Of a stretch of DNA of 64,000 nucleotides, positions 38,734-47,224 are shown in pieces. Below the pieces are notes generated by a model. It had not been told where the DNA came from and ran no database searches. It was given only the letters and a program-made list of their open reading frames with translations. Made by a program: the position numbers and the translations under genes. This stretch comes from Actinomyces viscosus. GTDB taxonomy: Bacteria; Actinomycetota; Actinomycetes; Actinomycetales; Actinomycetaceae. Position 1 is the first letter of the stretch. Each line of letters starts with the position of its first letter. The DNA is taken from the NCBI RefSeq assembly GCF_900637975.1, contig NZ_LR134477.1, forward strand, positions 2,790,001-2,854,000, in the 5' to 3' direction.

Positions 38734-38980
38734 AAATATCGGAGATTTAATTTTTTGTCTCTTGAGGTGAACTGATCGGGTTCGGTGCCGGTTTCAGTGG
38801 TTGTATGGATTGTGACTTGCCTGCTGGTGGATCTGACCTATGATGGTGTCGCTCAAGAGGCCATTATTACGTCAACGGAGAACTGTGGTGGCACTTCCCT
38901 ATCAAAATATCGAAACCTATGCGCGCCGTGGGTGTGTTGGCTGCTGCCACTGCGAAGGTGGTTCCAAAAACATCGCTGTA

Positions 38981-40230
38981 GTGGAGTTTAAACGAGATTA
39001 TTTTGTGAGTCGGTAGGGGAACTTGTTTGCCTGGATGAAGGTCTCGAATGCTTGTCGGGTTTGGGGGAATGTGGCTCTTTGGTGGTTGCTGATACTGTCC
39101 TTTGCTTCTTTCCAGACGTGCTCGATGGGGTTCTCGTCGGGGCTGTAGGCGGGTAGGTTGATCAGGTGGATCCTCTCGAGGTTCTTGATGGTCTTGAGGC
39201 TGTTTGTGAGCTTTGCTGAACGGTGCCAGGAGGCGTTGTCCCACACGATGACGATCTTCTTCTTGTCGGGGTGCTTCACGGTCAGGTCGATCAGGGCCTG
39301 GGTGATGGTGCCGGTGTCCTGCCAGTCGAGGGTCATCAAGTCGACGGTGCCGTCGGTCTCGTGCAGGAAGCCGATGTAGGACTGGGCCTGGCGGCGGCGG
39401 TCGACCTCCAGGCGGGCGGCGTCCCCCCGGCGGATCCACGCCCTGCGCACGATCGCCTCGTGCTCGATACGCACCTCGTCGGCGCACACCACCATCACCT
39501 CGGGATCGGACCACTTGCGGACGATCTCGGAACGGATCTGGCTCATGCGCTGGTCAACGTCCGCCTGGGGCGGGCGGCGCTGGTCAACGGTCTGGGGGCG
39601 GTGGAAGGACAGGCCCGCCATGTGCAGCAGGAACCGGTAGGAGGCGGCAGAGGCGTACTCCACCTCGAAGTGGTCGTAGACCCAGGCCGCCAGATGGGGC
39701 ACGTCCCAGAACCCGATGGGCAGGCCCTGCTCCGACGGGGGTCGGGACAGTACCCCGGCCACCTCCTGGCGCTGGGTGGCGGTGAGCCTGGAGGCGTTGA
39801 GGTTGCCGGCGTGACCGGTGTGGATTGAGGCCAGGCGGTACCGGTTCCACTCCCGAGCCCAGCTGCGCACCGTCTCGGGCGTGCGCTCGACGACCTGGGC
39901 CACGACCGCGGTATCCACACCCTTGGACAGCAGCACGACCGCCTCGGACTTCAAACGCATCAACCTGTAAGGCGCCTGGTGCTTATAGCCCTGCAAAACA
40001 GTCCACTCATCATCACTAACCACGACCCTGTCCATCCCAGCATGATATTCCGCCCTCGACCCGAGAGCTCACACGAAACGCCGACAACACAAGAGACGAC
40101 AACAAAAGAAGCCAGCACCAGCAGCCAAGCACCCCACGAGAAAGCGACACCCCCACATCGGACGCCCCACGAATACCCGATCACCAACCCAACAACAAAA
40201 CCAGCAACACGAATCTTGTTTTAATCACAC
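38981..40230 (-). mobile_element. IS630-family insertion sequence, 1250 bp, complete
   Basis: TA lies at both ends (38979-38980 and 40231-40232), the usual IS630 target duplication. The termini are imperfect inverted repeats, GTGGAGTTTAAACGAGATT against GTGTGATTAAAACAAGATT, with about two thirds identity. One intact transposase fills most of the element. A lower-GC flank of 190 bp follows the transposase start side. Confidence 0.9.
38998..40035 (-). CDS. IS630-family transposase
   Basis: A 345-residue transposase of full length. A homeodomain-like helix-turn-helix part occupies 1-130 (V-V-A-Q-V-V-E-R-T-P-E-T-V-R-S-W). The DDE catalytic core has D in V-C-A-D-E-V-R, D in V-W-D-N-A-S-W-H and E in P-A-Y-S-P-D-E-N-P-I-E-H-V-W. 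No frameshift was seen, so the element is probably active or recently was. Confidence 0.93.
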   Translation of the reverse strand: MDRVVVSDDEWTVLQGYKHQAPYRLMRLKSEAVVLLSKGVDTAVVAQVVERTPETVRSWAREWNRYRLASIHTGHAGNLNASRLTATQRQEVAGVLSRPPSEQGLPIGFWDVPHLAAWVYDHFEVEYASAASYRFLLHMAGLSFHRPQTVDQRRPPQADVDQRMSQIRSEIVRKWSDPEVMVVCADEVRIEHEAIVRRAWIRRGDAARLEVDRRRQAQSYIGFLHETDGTVDLMTLDWQDTGTITQALIDLTVKHPDKKKIVIVWDNASWHRSAKLTNSLKTIKNLERIHLINLPAYSPDENPIEHVWKEAKDSISNHQRATFPQTRQAFETFIQANKFPYRLTK

Positions 40231-40368
40231 TATAGAACTATTGCCCTGTGGACGATCGGGATATTTACCTGCGGATTTGGATTGCTGGCCATTCCTTTCT
40301 TTAAGAAATGCGTTTATTGTGGTCATGGCACTTTCTTAAATGGTCACAATCCACACGTTGTAAGGTAA

Positions 40369-40468
40369 GTTATTCTGTCTGTTAGGGTGGTTTATTGAAC
40401 TTGACGGGTGGGTGTTTGTGGTGCCGGAGTTGGTGTCGGCGGGCGGCCACGAACTACAGTTGACCTGC
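40369..40468 (+). promoter_or_regulatory. Leader before TPP riboswitch
   Basis: About 100 bases between the split gene and the riboswitch, probably holding the thiamine operon promoter. No clear promoter boxes could be assigned. Confidence 0.35.
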
Positions 40469-40597
40469 AACGACAGGGGAGCGCCCCGTCGTCGGCCCGG
40501 CCCCGACTGGCCGATGGGCCGCCGCCGACGGCGCTGAGAGTGCGGAAGCCCGCAGACCCTCGAACCTGCTCCGGTTAGCACCGGCGAAGGAAGTCGA
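40469..40597 (+). ncRNA. TPP riboswitch (THI element)
   Basis: The conserved thi-box order is plain: ACAGGGGAGC, then GCTGAGAGTGCGG, GCAGACCCTCGAACCTG, and CCGGTTAGCACCGGCGAAGGAAG. CGAC at 40471 pairs with GTCG near 40593 as the closing stem. It precedes thiB by 62 bases and should turn off the transporter when thiamine diphosphate is plentiful. Confidence 0.93.
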
Positions 40598-40633
40598 GAC
40601 ATCTCCCCGGCGCGCCGCAGGCGGCCGCCGGGC

Positions 40634-40654
40634 CCTCCGGAGAACCATCGGAGG
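40634..40654 (+). promoter_or_regulatory. Hairpin sequestering the thiB ribosome site
   Basis: CCTCCG (40634-40639) can pair with CGGAGG (40649-40654), which is the Shine-Dalgarno of thiB, five bases from its ATG. It is the likely expression platform of the riboswitch and suggests control at translation. Confidence 0.6.
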
Positions 40655-40659
40655 CACAC

Positions 40660-41817
40660 ATGACCACCCAGTCCACTCAGCCAGGCCGCCAGCCGGCCCG
40701 ACCCGCCCGCCCGGTCTCGTCCGCCCGGGCACCGCTGCCCGGCAACCGGCCCTCCCGCCATCCCGCCCGCCCGGCCCTCAGCCGCCGCGCCCTGCTCGCC
40801 GGCACCGCCGCCGGCGCTGTCGGCCTGGGCCTGGCCGCCTGCGGCAGGAGCGGCAAGACCGACTCCAAGACCGTCACGGTCGTCACCCACGACTCCTTCC
40901 ACGTCTCGGACGACCTCATCAAGTCCTTCACCTCCGAGACCGGCTACACCCTCAAGGTCGCCACCTCCGGCGACGCCGGCGCCCTGGTCAACAAGCTCGT
41001 CCTGACCAAGGACGCGCCGCTGGGCGATGCCGTCTTCGGCATCGACAACACCTATGCCACCCGCGCCCTCGACCAGGGCGTCATCGACACCTCCGCCACC
41101 GTCACCCTGCCCCAGAGCGCCGAGGGCTACGTCGTCGCCGACACCCCGGCCCTCGCCCCGATCGACGTCGGCGACGTCTGCCTCAACATCGACACCGGCT
41201 ACTTCACCGGCAAGGGCCTCACGCCCCCCGCCACCTTCGAGGACCTGACCAAACCCGAGTACAAGGGCCTGCTCGTGGCCATCAACCCCACGAACTCCTC
41301 GCCCGGCATGGCCTGGCTGCTGGCCACCATCGGCCACTTCGGTGCAGGCTCCTTCGCCGACTACTGGAAGCAGCTCACCGCCAACGACGCCCGGATCGCC
41401 GAGGACTGGACCAGCGCCTACGAGACCGACTTCTCCGCCAGCGGCAAGGGCACCTACCCCGTCGTCGTCTCCTACGCCTCCTCCCCCTCCTTCACGGTCT
41501 CCGACGACGGCGCCTCCAGCTCCACCTCCGCCCTGCTGGACACCGCCTTCCGCCAGGTCGAGTACGCCGGGGTCCTCAAGGGCGCCGCCAACCCGGAGGG
41601 CGGCAAGGCCTTCGTGGAGTGGATGCTCTCCAAGGCCGTCCAGGAGGATATCCCCGGCCAGATGTACATGTACCCGGTCCTGCCCGACGCCACCCTGCCC
41701 GAGGCCCTGACCAAGTTCGGGCCGCTGTCCATCGCGCCGGTGACCGTGGATCCCAAGGAGATCACCGCCCACCGCGAGGAGTGGCTGAGCACCTGGACCG
41801 AGGCCGTCGGCAAGTGA
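40660..41817 (+). CDS. thiB: Thiamine ABC transporter substrate-binding lipoprotein
   Basis: A 385-residue binding protein. An Arg/Pro-rich start of about 40 residues precedes a signal with twin-Arg-like S-R-R-A-L-L-A-G and lipobox L-A-A-C (Cys near 62). The mature part is the two-lobe fold of ThiB (V-T-V-V-T-H-D-S-F-H, G-L-L-V-A-I-N-P-T-N-S-S-P-G, E-D-I-P-G-Q-M). It binds thiamine or its phosphates at the membrane. The gene sits behind a TPP riboswitch and overlaps thiP by four bases (GTGA). Confidence 0.92.
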   Translation: MTTQSTQPGRQPARPARPVSSARAPLPGNRPSRHPARPALSRRALLAGTAAGAVGLGLAACGRSGKTDSKTVTVVTHDSFHVSDDLIKSFTSETGYTLKVATSGDAGALVNKLVLTKDAPLGDAVFGIDNTYATRALDQGVIDTSATVTLPQSAEGYVVADTPALAPIDVGDVCLNIDTGYFTGKGLTPPATFEDLTKPEYKGLLVAINPTNSSPGMAWLLATIGHFGAGSFADYWKQLTANDARIAEDWTSAYETDFSASGKGTYPVVVSYASSPSFTVSDDGASSSTSALLDTAFRQVEYAGVLKGAANPEGGKAFVEWMLSKAVQEDIPGQMYMYPVLPDATLPEALTKFGPLSIAPVTVDPKEITAHREEWLSTWTEAVGK

Positions 41818-43616
41818 CCGCGCCGCGCGAGGAGACCCCGGGGACCGACGGCGCCGCCCGAGCCGACGCCGGGACCGGCAGCGGGCGGGGCCGGCCGGGC
41901 GGACCCGGCGGGCCCCGGCCGGGCTGGGGCGAGCGCATCGGCTGGGCCCTGGCCGCAGCCTGCCCGCTGGCCTTCCTGACGGTCTTCTTCGCCTGGCCCG
42001 TGGCCACGCTCATGGGACGCGGCCTCGCGCCGGACGGCGCCCTGGACCTGGGCGGCTTCGGCGAGGTCCTCGCCCGCGAGCGCACCTGGCGGATCCTGGG
42101 CCAGACCCTCACCCAGACGACCCTCGGCACCGCCGTGTGCGTGGCCCTCGGCGTCCCCGGGGCCCTCGTGCTCTACCGGCGCTCCTTCCCCGGCCGCGAC
42201 CTGCTGCGCGGGGTGGTCACCGTGCCCTTCGTGCTGCCGACCGTCGTCGTCGGCGTCGCCTTCCACGCCCTGGTCACCCGCGGCGGCCCCCTGGAGGCCC
42301 TGGGCCTGGACGGGACGCTGACCGCGGTCGTGGCCGCGCTGGCCTTCTTCAACTACGGGCTCGTGGTGCGCACCGTGGGCACCATGTGGTCGCGGCTCGA
42401 CCCGCGCGCCGTGGAGGCCGCCCGGGCGCTGGGAGCCTCGCCGGGCCGGGCCTTCGCCACCGTCACCCTGCCCGCGCTGGCGCCCGCGATCGCCTCGGCC
42501 GCCTCCCTGACCTTCCTGTTCTGCGCCACCGCCTACGGGGTGGTGCTCGTGCTCGGCGGGGTGGGGGTCGGCACCATCGAGACCGAGATCTACCGGCTGA
42601 CCACCCAGTACCTCGACCTGCGGGGCGCGGCCGTCCTGTCCGTGGTCCAGCTCGGCGTCATCGCGCTGGCCCTGTGGGTGGCCGAGCGGGCGCGCGCCGC
42701 CACCCAGACGCGCCTGCGCCTGCGCACCGAGGTCCCGGCCCCGCGGCTGCGCGCCGCCGACGCCCCCGCGCTCGCGGTCACCGCCGCCACGGTCGTGGGG
42801 CTGCTGGTGGCGCCGATGGCGGTGCTCGTGGTGCGCTCCCTGCAGCGCGACGGCGCCTGGACCCTGGCGAACTACACCGACCTGGGCACGACCGGCGGGC
42901 GCAGCGCCCTGCTCGTGACCGTGTGGGAGGCGGCCGTGAACTCGGTGAGCGTGGCCGTGGCGGCCGCGGCCATCGCCCTGACGCTGGGGGCGGCCGTCTG
43001 CCTGGTCATCTCGCGCCGGCCCCGCAGCCGGGCGCTGGCCCGGGTCATCACCGGGCTCGACGCCGTCTTCATGCTGCCGCTGGGGGTCTCCGCCGTGACG
43101 GTCGGCTTCGGCTTCCTCATCACCCTGGCGCGCCCGCCGCTGGCCCTGACCCGCTCCTGGTGGATCCTGCCGCTGGCGCAGGCCGTGGTGGCCGTGCCGC
43201 TGGTGGTGCGCACCCTGCTGCCGACGCTGCGCGCCATCGACCCGCGCCAGCGCGAGGCCGCGGCCGCCCTGGGGGCCGGGCCCGCCCGGGTGCTGCTGAC
43301 CGTGGACGGGCCCCAGCTGCTGCGCGCCGGCGGGCTGGCCGCCGGCTTCGCCCTGGCGACCTCGCTGGGGGAGTTCGGGGCGACGTCGTTCCTGGCCCGG
43401 CCCCAGGAGCCGACGCTGCCGGTGGTCGTCTACCGGCTCATCGGCAGCCCCGGCTCCCAGAACCAGGGGATGGCCCTGGCCGGCGGCGTGGTGCTGGCGG
43501 TGGGCAGCGCCGCCGTCATGCTCGGCTGCGAGTGGCTCCAGACCCGGCTCGGGCCCGGAGGAGGACATGGAGACGGCCGCGCGGTGGCCGCAACGGACGG
43601 AGGTGGGCGGCCATGA
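41814..43616 (+). CDS. thiP: Thiamine ABC transporter permease (fused double domain)
   Basis: A 600-residue permease with about 12 membrane segments in two related halves, the normal ThiP layout. The GTG at 41814 overlaps the thiB stop. Both halves have the EAA loop: V-E-A-A-R-A-L-G-A-S-P-G-R-A and R-E-A-A-A-A-L-G-A-G-P-A-R-V. A low-complexity 40-residue start makes it slightly longer than usual. Confidence 0.9.
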   Translation: MTAPREETPGTDGAARADAGTGSGRGRPGGPGGPRPGWGERIGWALAAACPLAFLTVFFAWPVATLMGRGLAPDGALDLGGFGEVLARERTWRILGQTLTQTTLGTAVCVALGVPGALVLYRRSFPGRDLLRGVVTVPFVLPTVVVGVAFHALVTRGGPLEALGLDGTLTAVVAALAFFNYGLVVRTVGTMWSRLDPRAVEAARALGASPGRAFATVTLPALAPAIASAASLTFLFCATAYGVVLVLGGVGVGTIETEIYRLTTQYLDLRGAAVLSVVQLGVIALALWVAERARAATQTRLRLRTEVPAPRLRAADAPALAVTAATVVGLLVAPMAVLVVRSLQRDGAWTLANYTDLGTTGGRSALLVTVWEAAVNSVSVAVAAAAIALTLGAAVCLVISRRPRSRALARVITGLDAVFMLPLGVSAVTVGFGFLITLARPPLALTRSWWILPLAQAVVAVPLVVRTLLPTLRAIDPRQREAAAALGAGPARVLLTVDGPQLLRAGGLAAGFALATSLGEFGATSFLARPQEPTLPVVVYRLIGSPGSQNQGMALAGGVVLAVGSAAVMLGCEWLQTRLGPGGGHGDGRAVAATDGGGRP

Positions 43617-44680
43617 GCCCGGAGACCAGTGGTACCAGCGCTTCTACGGGCCTGTCGGTGCGCGGGCTCGCCGTGGCCTACGGGAACCTGCGCGCCGTCG
43701 ACGGCGTCGACCTGGAGGTGAGCGCCGGGGAGGTCGTCGCCCTCCTGGGGGCCTCCGGCTCGGGGAAGTCCTCGCTGCTGCGGGCGGTGGCCGGCCTGGA
43801 GGACGTGGCCGGCGGCGAGGTCGCCTGGGACGGGCGGGACATGGTGCGCGTGCCCGTGCACAAGCGCGGCTTCGGCCTCATGTTCCAGGACGGCCAGCTC
43901 TTCGAGCACCGTGACGTCGGCGGCAACATCGCCTACGGGCTCACCGGCCTGCCGCGCGCCCGCCGCGATGAGCGGGTGCGCGAGATGCTCCAGCTCGTCG
44001 GCCTGCCGGGGTTCGAGCGGCGCCGGGTGACGACCCTGTCCGGCGGCCAGGCCCAGCGGGTGGCCCTGGCCCGGGCCCTGGCGCCAGCTCCCCGGCTCCT
44101 GCTGCTCGACGAGCCCCTGTCCGCCCTGGACCGGGCGCTGCGCGAGCAGCTGTCCACCGATGTGCGCGCGATCCTGCGCCGGGGCGGCACCACCGCGCTC
44201 TACGTCACCCACGACCAGGACGAGGCCATGACCGTGGCCGACCGGGTCGGCGTCATGGAGGACGGCCGGCTCCTGCGCATCGACACCCCCGAGCGCCTGT
44301 GGGCCGACCCCGGCAGCCGCAACGTGGCGCGGTTCCTGGGACTCGACGTCATCGGGGACCTCGCCCTGACCCCCGGCGCGCTTCGCGTGGTCGGCGCGCC
44401 GGGCGGGCCGCAGGGAACGGAGAGATCCGAAGGGATGCGGTTGTCGGCCACCGTGCGGGCCTCCCGCCTGCGCCGTGGTCAGTGGGAGGTCGAGGTCGAG
44501 CTCGATCCCGCGCAGCTCTCCGGGCTGGCCGGCCTGACTGAGCGGGCCGGCGCCGCTCCCGTCGTTGGTGATGACGGTGATGGCGGACCGGCCCGTGCCA
44601 CCGCACTGGCCCAGTGCCCCCACGCCTCCGGCGAGCGCGTCGGCCTGCGCCTCGACCTCACCCGCACCGCCCGACTGTGA
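43613..44680 (+). CDS. thiQ: Thiamine ABC transporter ATP-binding protein
   Basis: A 355-residue ATPase overlapping thiP by four bases. Walker A G-A-S-G-S-G-K-S-S is near residue 44. The Q-loop M-F-Q-D-G-Q-L-F, signature L-S-G-G-Q-A-Q-R and Walker B L-L-L-L-D-E-P-L-S-A-L-D are typical. The C-terminal 100 residues are a regulatory extension longer than in enteric ThiQ. With thiB and thiP it imports thiamine. Confidence 0.9.
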   Translation: MSPETSGTSASTGLSVRGLAVAYGNLRAVDGVDLEVSAGEVVALLGASGSGKSSLLRAVAGLEDVAGGEVAWDGRDMVRVPVHKRGFGLMFQDGQLFEHRDVGGNIAYGLTGLPRARRDERVREMLQLVGLPGFERRRVTTLSGGQAQRVALARALAPAPRLLLLDEPLSALDRALREQLSTDVRAILRRGGTTALYVTHDQDEAMTVADRVGVMEDGRLLRIDTPERLWADPGSRNVARFLGLDVIGDLALTPGALRVVGAPGGPQGTERSEGMRLSATVRASRLRRGQWEVEVELDPAQLSGLAGLTERAGAAPVVGDDGDGGPARATALAQCPHASGERVGLRLDLTRTARL

Positions 44681-44710
44681 GGGGCGGTGGAGCAGGCGCT
44701 CCGCCGACGC

Positions 44711-44776
44711 CGCGGTCGTACCTTGTGCCACGCGTTCGAGGGGTAAAGGGTACGAACGCGCGACCTACCCTACGAT
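44711..44776 (+). repeat. Dispersed terminator-like repeat, family 2, copy B
   Basis: Same sequence blocks as copy A, 30 bases after the thiQ stop. The hairpin arms CGCGTTCG and CGAACGCG are intact. It may end thiBPQ transcription. Confidence 0.8.
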
Positions 44777-44955
44777 CCCGAGAGGGCCGCAGAGCACTGG
44801 GGAGCACTGAGGAGTGCCGAGGGGTGCTGCGGAGTGCGGAGGGTCGGGAGCTGCGCCCACGGCACCGGCCTGCGTGACTGAGACGACTTTCCCGGTTCGT
44901 CAGACTTCCTGCTACTGTCTGCTCGTTATCTTCCGGTGCCTGCAAGGAGAACGCC

Positions 44956-44991
44956 ATGGCCAAGCGAATGTGGAGCTGTTGCTGTCGCTGA
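44956..44991 (+). CDS. 11-residue Cys-rich leader peptide (attenuator uORF)
   Basis: The frame reads M-A-K-R-M-W-S-C-C-C-R and stop. An AAGGAGAA site lies six bases before the ATG, stronger than that of most local genes. Three Cys codons in a row and a stop are followed by a hairpin. It sits 60 bases before the first permease gene of the peptide ABC operon. Poly-Cys leader peptides in mycobacteria couple cysteine supply to expression of downstream genes. By that analogy this is a cysteine-responsive attenuator. Confidence 0.75.
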   Translation: MAKRMWSCCCR

Positions 44992-44998
44992 CGACAGC
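44981..44998 (+). promoter_or_regulatory. Attenuator hairpin overlapping the Cys codons
   Basis: GCTGTCG (44981-44987) pairs perfectly with CGACAGC (44992-44998) around a CTGA loop that includes the leader stop. The left arm is made from the leader's last Cys and Arg codons, so ribosome position would decide whether it forms. Confidence 0.7.
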
Positions 44999-45051
44999 CC
45001 CTCGTCCTATTCGCTGAGCGCCCTGCTCCTGACACCCTGTGAGGTGCCCCC

Positions 45052-46134
45052 GTGCACTCGTCCACCCCGGACGCCCCTGTCTCCGACGCCGCCACAACCA
45101 GCCCCGCCGACTCCGCCAGCTCCGCAGACTCCACCGACTCCGCGGACGTCGCCTCCACCGTTGACGCGACCGGCGCAGCCGACCCGACTGACCTCGCCGA
45201 CGCCCCGGCCCCCGTCGCCGACCGTGCCTTCCACGAGCGCCCCGGCGGCTCCCGCCAGGTCTGGCGCCGCCTGGCCGCCGACCGCTGGGCCCTGGCCGGA
45301 GGCACCGTCATCATCGCCACCACCCTCGTGGCCCTCCTCGCCCCCTGGATCACCCGCGCCCTCGGCGTGGACCCCTACACCTACCACCTCGACCTGCTCA
45401 CCCCCTCCGGCGTCCCGGCCGGCCCCCTGGGCGGCGTCAGCACCGCCCACCCCTTCGGCGTCGAGCCGCAGACGGGCCGCGACCTGTTCGCCGTCGTCGT
45501 CGAGGGCACCCGCACCTCCTTCTCCATCGGCATGGGCGCCACCGTCCTGTCGATGGCCATCGCCATCGCCCTGGGGCTGAGCGCCGGCTACCTCGGCGGC
45601 TGGTGGGACGCCATCGTCTCGCGCCTGACCGACATCACCCTCGGCTTCCCCCACCTGGTCTTCATGATCGCCGTCTCCGCGATCATCCCCGCCACCACCC
45701 CGCGCGTACCGGTCATGATCCTCATCATCGGGATCCTCGGCTGGCCCTCCACCGCCCGCGTCCTGCGCTCGCGGACCATGGCCGTGCGCCAGCGCACCTT
45801 CGTGGGCGCCTCGCGCGCCATGGGCGCCGGAGGCCTGCACATCATGACCACCCAGGTCCTACCCAACCTCGTGGCCACCATCATCGTGCTCACCACCATC
45901 TCCATCCCCGGCAAGATCACCGCCGAGGCCGCCCTGTCCTTCCTCGGGGTGGGCGTGCCCCCGCCGACGCCGTCCTGGGGCCGCTCCATCGGCTCGGCCA
46001 TCACCTGGGTCGCCACCGACCCCTGGTACCTCGTCTTCCCCGGCACCGCCCTGTTCCTGGTGACCCTGGCCTTCAACCTCTTCGGCGACGGCCTGCGCGA
46101 CGCCCTCGACCCCAGGACCGGTGAGAGGCGATGA
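45052..46134 (+). CDS. Peptide-type ABC transporter permease (DppC/OppC-like)
   Basis: A 360-residue inner-membrane protein starting at GTG with GAGGTG upstream. A 75-residue Ala/Asp/Ser-rich tail precedes six membrane segments (about 85-350). The EAA-type loop V-G-A-S-R-A-M-G-A-G-G-L-H-I is near 265, and F-L-G-V-G-V-P-P-P-T-P-S-W-G follows. Substrate class (peptides, nickel or others) cannot be fixed. The Cys leader upstream hints at sulfur-containing compounds. Confidence 0.85.
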   Translation: MHSSTPDAPVSDAATTSPADSASSADSTDSADVASTVDATGAADPTDLADAPAPVADRAFHERPGGSRQVWRRLAADRWALAGGTVIIATTLVALLAPWITRALGVDPYTYHLDLLTPSGVPAGPLGGVSTAHPFGVEPQTGRDLFAVVVEGTRTSFSIGMGATVLSMAIAIALGLSAGYLGGWWDAIVSRLTDITLGFPHLVFMIAVSAIIPATTPRVPVMILIIGILGWPSTARVLRSRTMAVRQRTFVGASRAMGAGGLHIMTTQVLPNLVATIIVLTTISIPGKITAEAALSFLGVGVPPPTPSWGRSIGSAITWVATDPWYLVFPGTALFLVTLAFNLFGDGLRDALDPRTGERR

Positions 46135-47117
46135 ACCGCCCGCGCTTCCTGAGCCTGCGGCTGGCCCGCACCCTGCTCACCCTCGTCATCATCGTCTTCA
46201 TCACCTTCGCCATCTTCTCCCTGTGGCCCTCCGACCCGGCCACCCTGGCCTGCGGCAGGCCCTGCACCCCGGAGAACCTCGAGCGCGCCCGCACCTTCAT
46301 GGGCTACGACCTGCCCTGGTACACCCAGTTCTGGCACTACCTCCAGGGCATCGTCGCCGGGCGCACCTTCGGCGAGGGCACGGGCGCCATCACCTGCGCC
46401 GCCCCCTGCCTGGGCTACTCCTTCCGCCTGTCGACGCCGGTGAGCGAGCTCGTGGCCACCCGCCTGCCCGTGACCGCCTCGATCGCCGTGGGCGCCGCCG
46501 TCCTGTGGCTGGCCATCGGCGTGGGCGCCGGCGTCGTCTCCGCCCTCAGGCGCGGCTCGCGCCTGGACCGCACCATCATGACCGGCACCGTCCTGGGCGT
46601 GTCCTCCCCGGCCTACCTCGTGGGGCTGCTGGGCATCCTCCTGTTCGGCTTCACCCTCGACATGGTGCCGGTGGCCGGCTACGTCCCCTTCGCCGAGAGC
46701 CCCCTGGACTGGGCCTGGCACCTCATCCTGCCCTGGTGCGTGCTCGCCCTCATCTCCGCGGCCGTCTACGCCCGCATGGTGCGCGGCGAGATGCTGGAGA
46801 ACCTCGGCGAGGACTACGTGCGCACCGCCCGCGCCGTCGGACTGCCCGAGCGACGGGTCGTGGGCCGCCACGTCATGCGCAACATCTCCCTGCCGGTGGT
46901 CACCTACTTCGCCCTGGACCTGGGCGGCCTGCTGGGCGGCGCGGTCATCACCGAGCGCGTCTTCTCCATGCAGGGCCTGGGCGCCCTCCTCATGGACGCC
47001 GTCGGCACCTCCGACGTCCCCGTCGTCATGGGGGTCACGCTCGTGGCGGCCGCCTTCGTCGTCATCGCGAACCTCCTGGCCGACGCCGTCGCCACCCTCA
47101 TCGACCCCCGCATCTAG
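46131..47117 (+). CDS. Peptide-type ABC transporter permease (DppB/OppB-like)
   Basis: A 328-residue permease coupled to the previous gene by ATGA. It has six hydrophobic segments. A short Cys pair (C-G-R-P-C near residue 40, and C-A-A-P-C near 89) lies in an external loop and could form disulfides. The cytoplasmic loop has Y-V-R-T-A-R-A-V-G-L-P-E-R-R-V-V. It pairs with the upstream subunit to form the channel. Confidence 0.87.
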   Translation: MNRPRFLSLRLARTLLTLVIIVFITFAIFSLWPSDPATLACGRPCTPENLERARTFMGYDLPWYTQFWHYLQGIVAGRTFGEGTGAITCAAPCLGYSFRLSTPVSELVATRLPVTASIAVGAAVLWLAIGVGAGVVSALRRGSRLDRTIMTGTVLGVSSPAYLVGLLGILLFGFTLDMVPVAGYVPFAESPLDWAWHLILPWCVLALISAAVYARMVRGEMLENLGEDYVRTARAVGLPERRVVGRHVMRNISLPVVTYFALDLGGLLGGAVITERVFSMQGLGALLMDAVGTSDVPVVMGVTLVAAAFVVIANLLADAVATLIDPRI

Positions 47118-47224
47118 CCGGCCGGCAGCCCCCGCAGCCTCCCACCTCCCCTCCGGCGCCGACGGCGTCGGGACCCCGACCCGGCGGCCCGCCACGGGCC
47201 GACCGCAGCACAGGAAGGACACCC

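Larger units (their letters stand above)
38806..40353. repeat. 11-bp inverted repeat flanking the split gene and IS
   Basis: TGGATTGTGAC at 38806-38816 recurs inverted at 40343-40353. Without the 1250-bp IS and one TA the distance is about 296 bp. It may be the ends of an older small element, or chance. Confidence 0.35.
38919..40368 (+). pseudogene. Small zinc-ribbon/membrane protein gene split by IS630
   Basis: If the IS and one TA are removed, an open frame runs from ATG 38919 (20 codons to 38978) into 40233-40368 (stop TAA 40366). The joined frame has 65 codons. It gives A-A-T-A-K-V-V-P-K-T-S-L before the insertion and then a hydrophobic helix (W-T-I-G-I-F-T-C-G-F-G-L-L) and C-V-Y-C-G-H-G-T at the end. 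The frame stays in phase across the junction. The N-terminus may have a second frameshift, since a neighbouring frame supplies N-C-G-G-T and N-L-C upstream. Base composition is AT-richer than its surroundings, which suggests foreign origin. Confidence 0.5.

Noticed and set aside
38837..39012. A Cys-rich short frame reading C-V-G-C-C-H-C into the IS
   Set aside because: It ends inside the insertion sequence and loses phase with the right flank, whereas the frame starting at 38919 continues across the junction.
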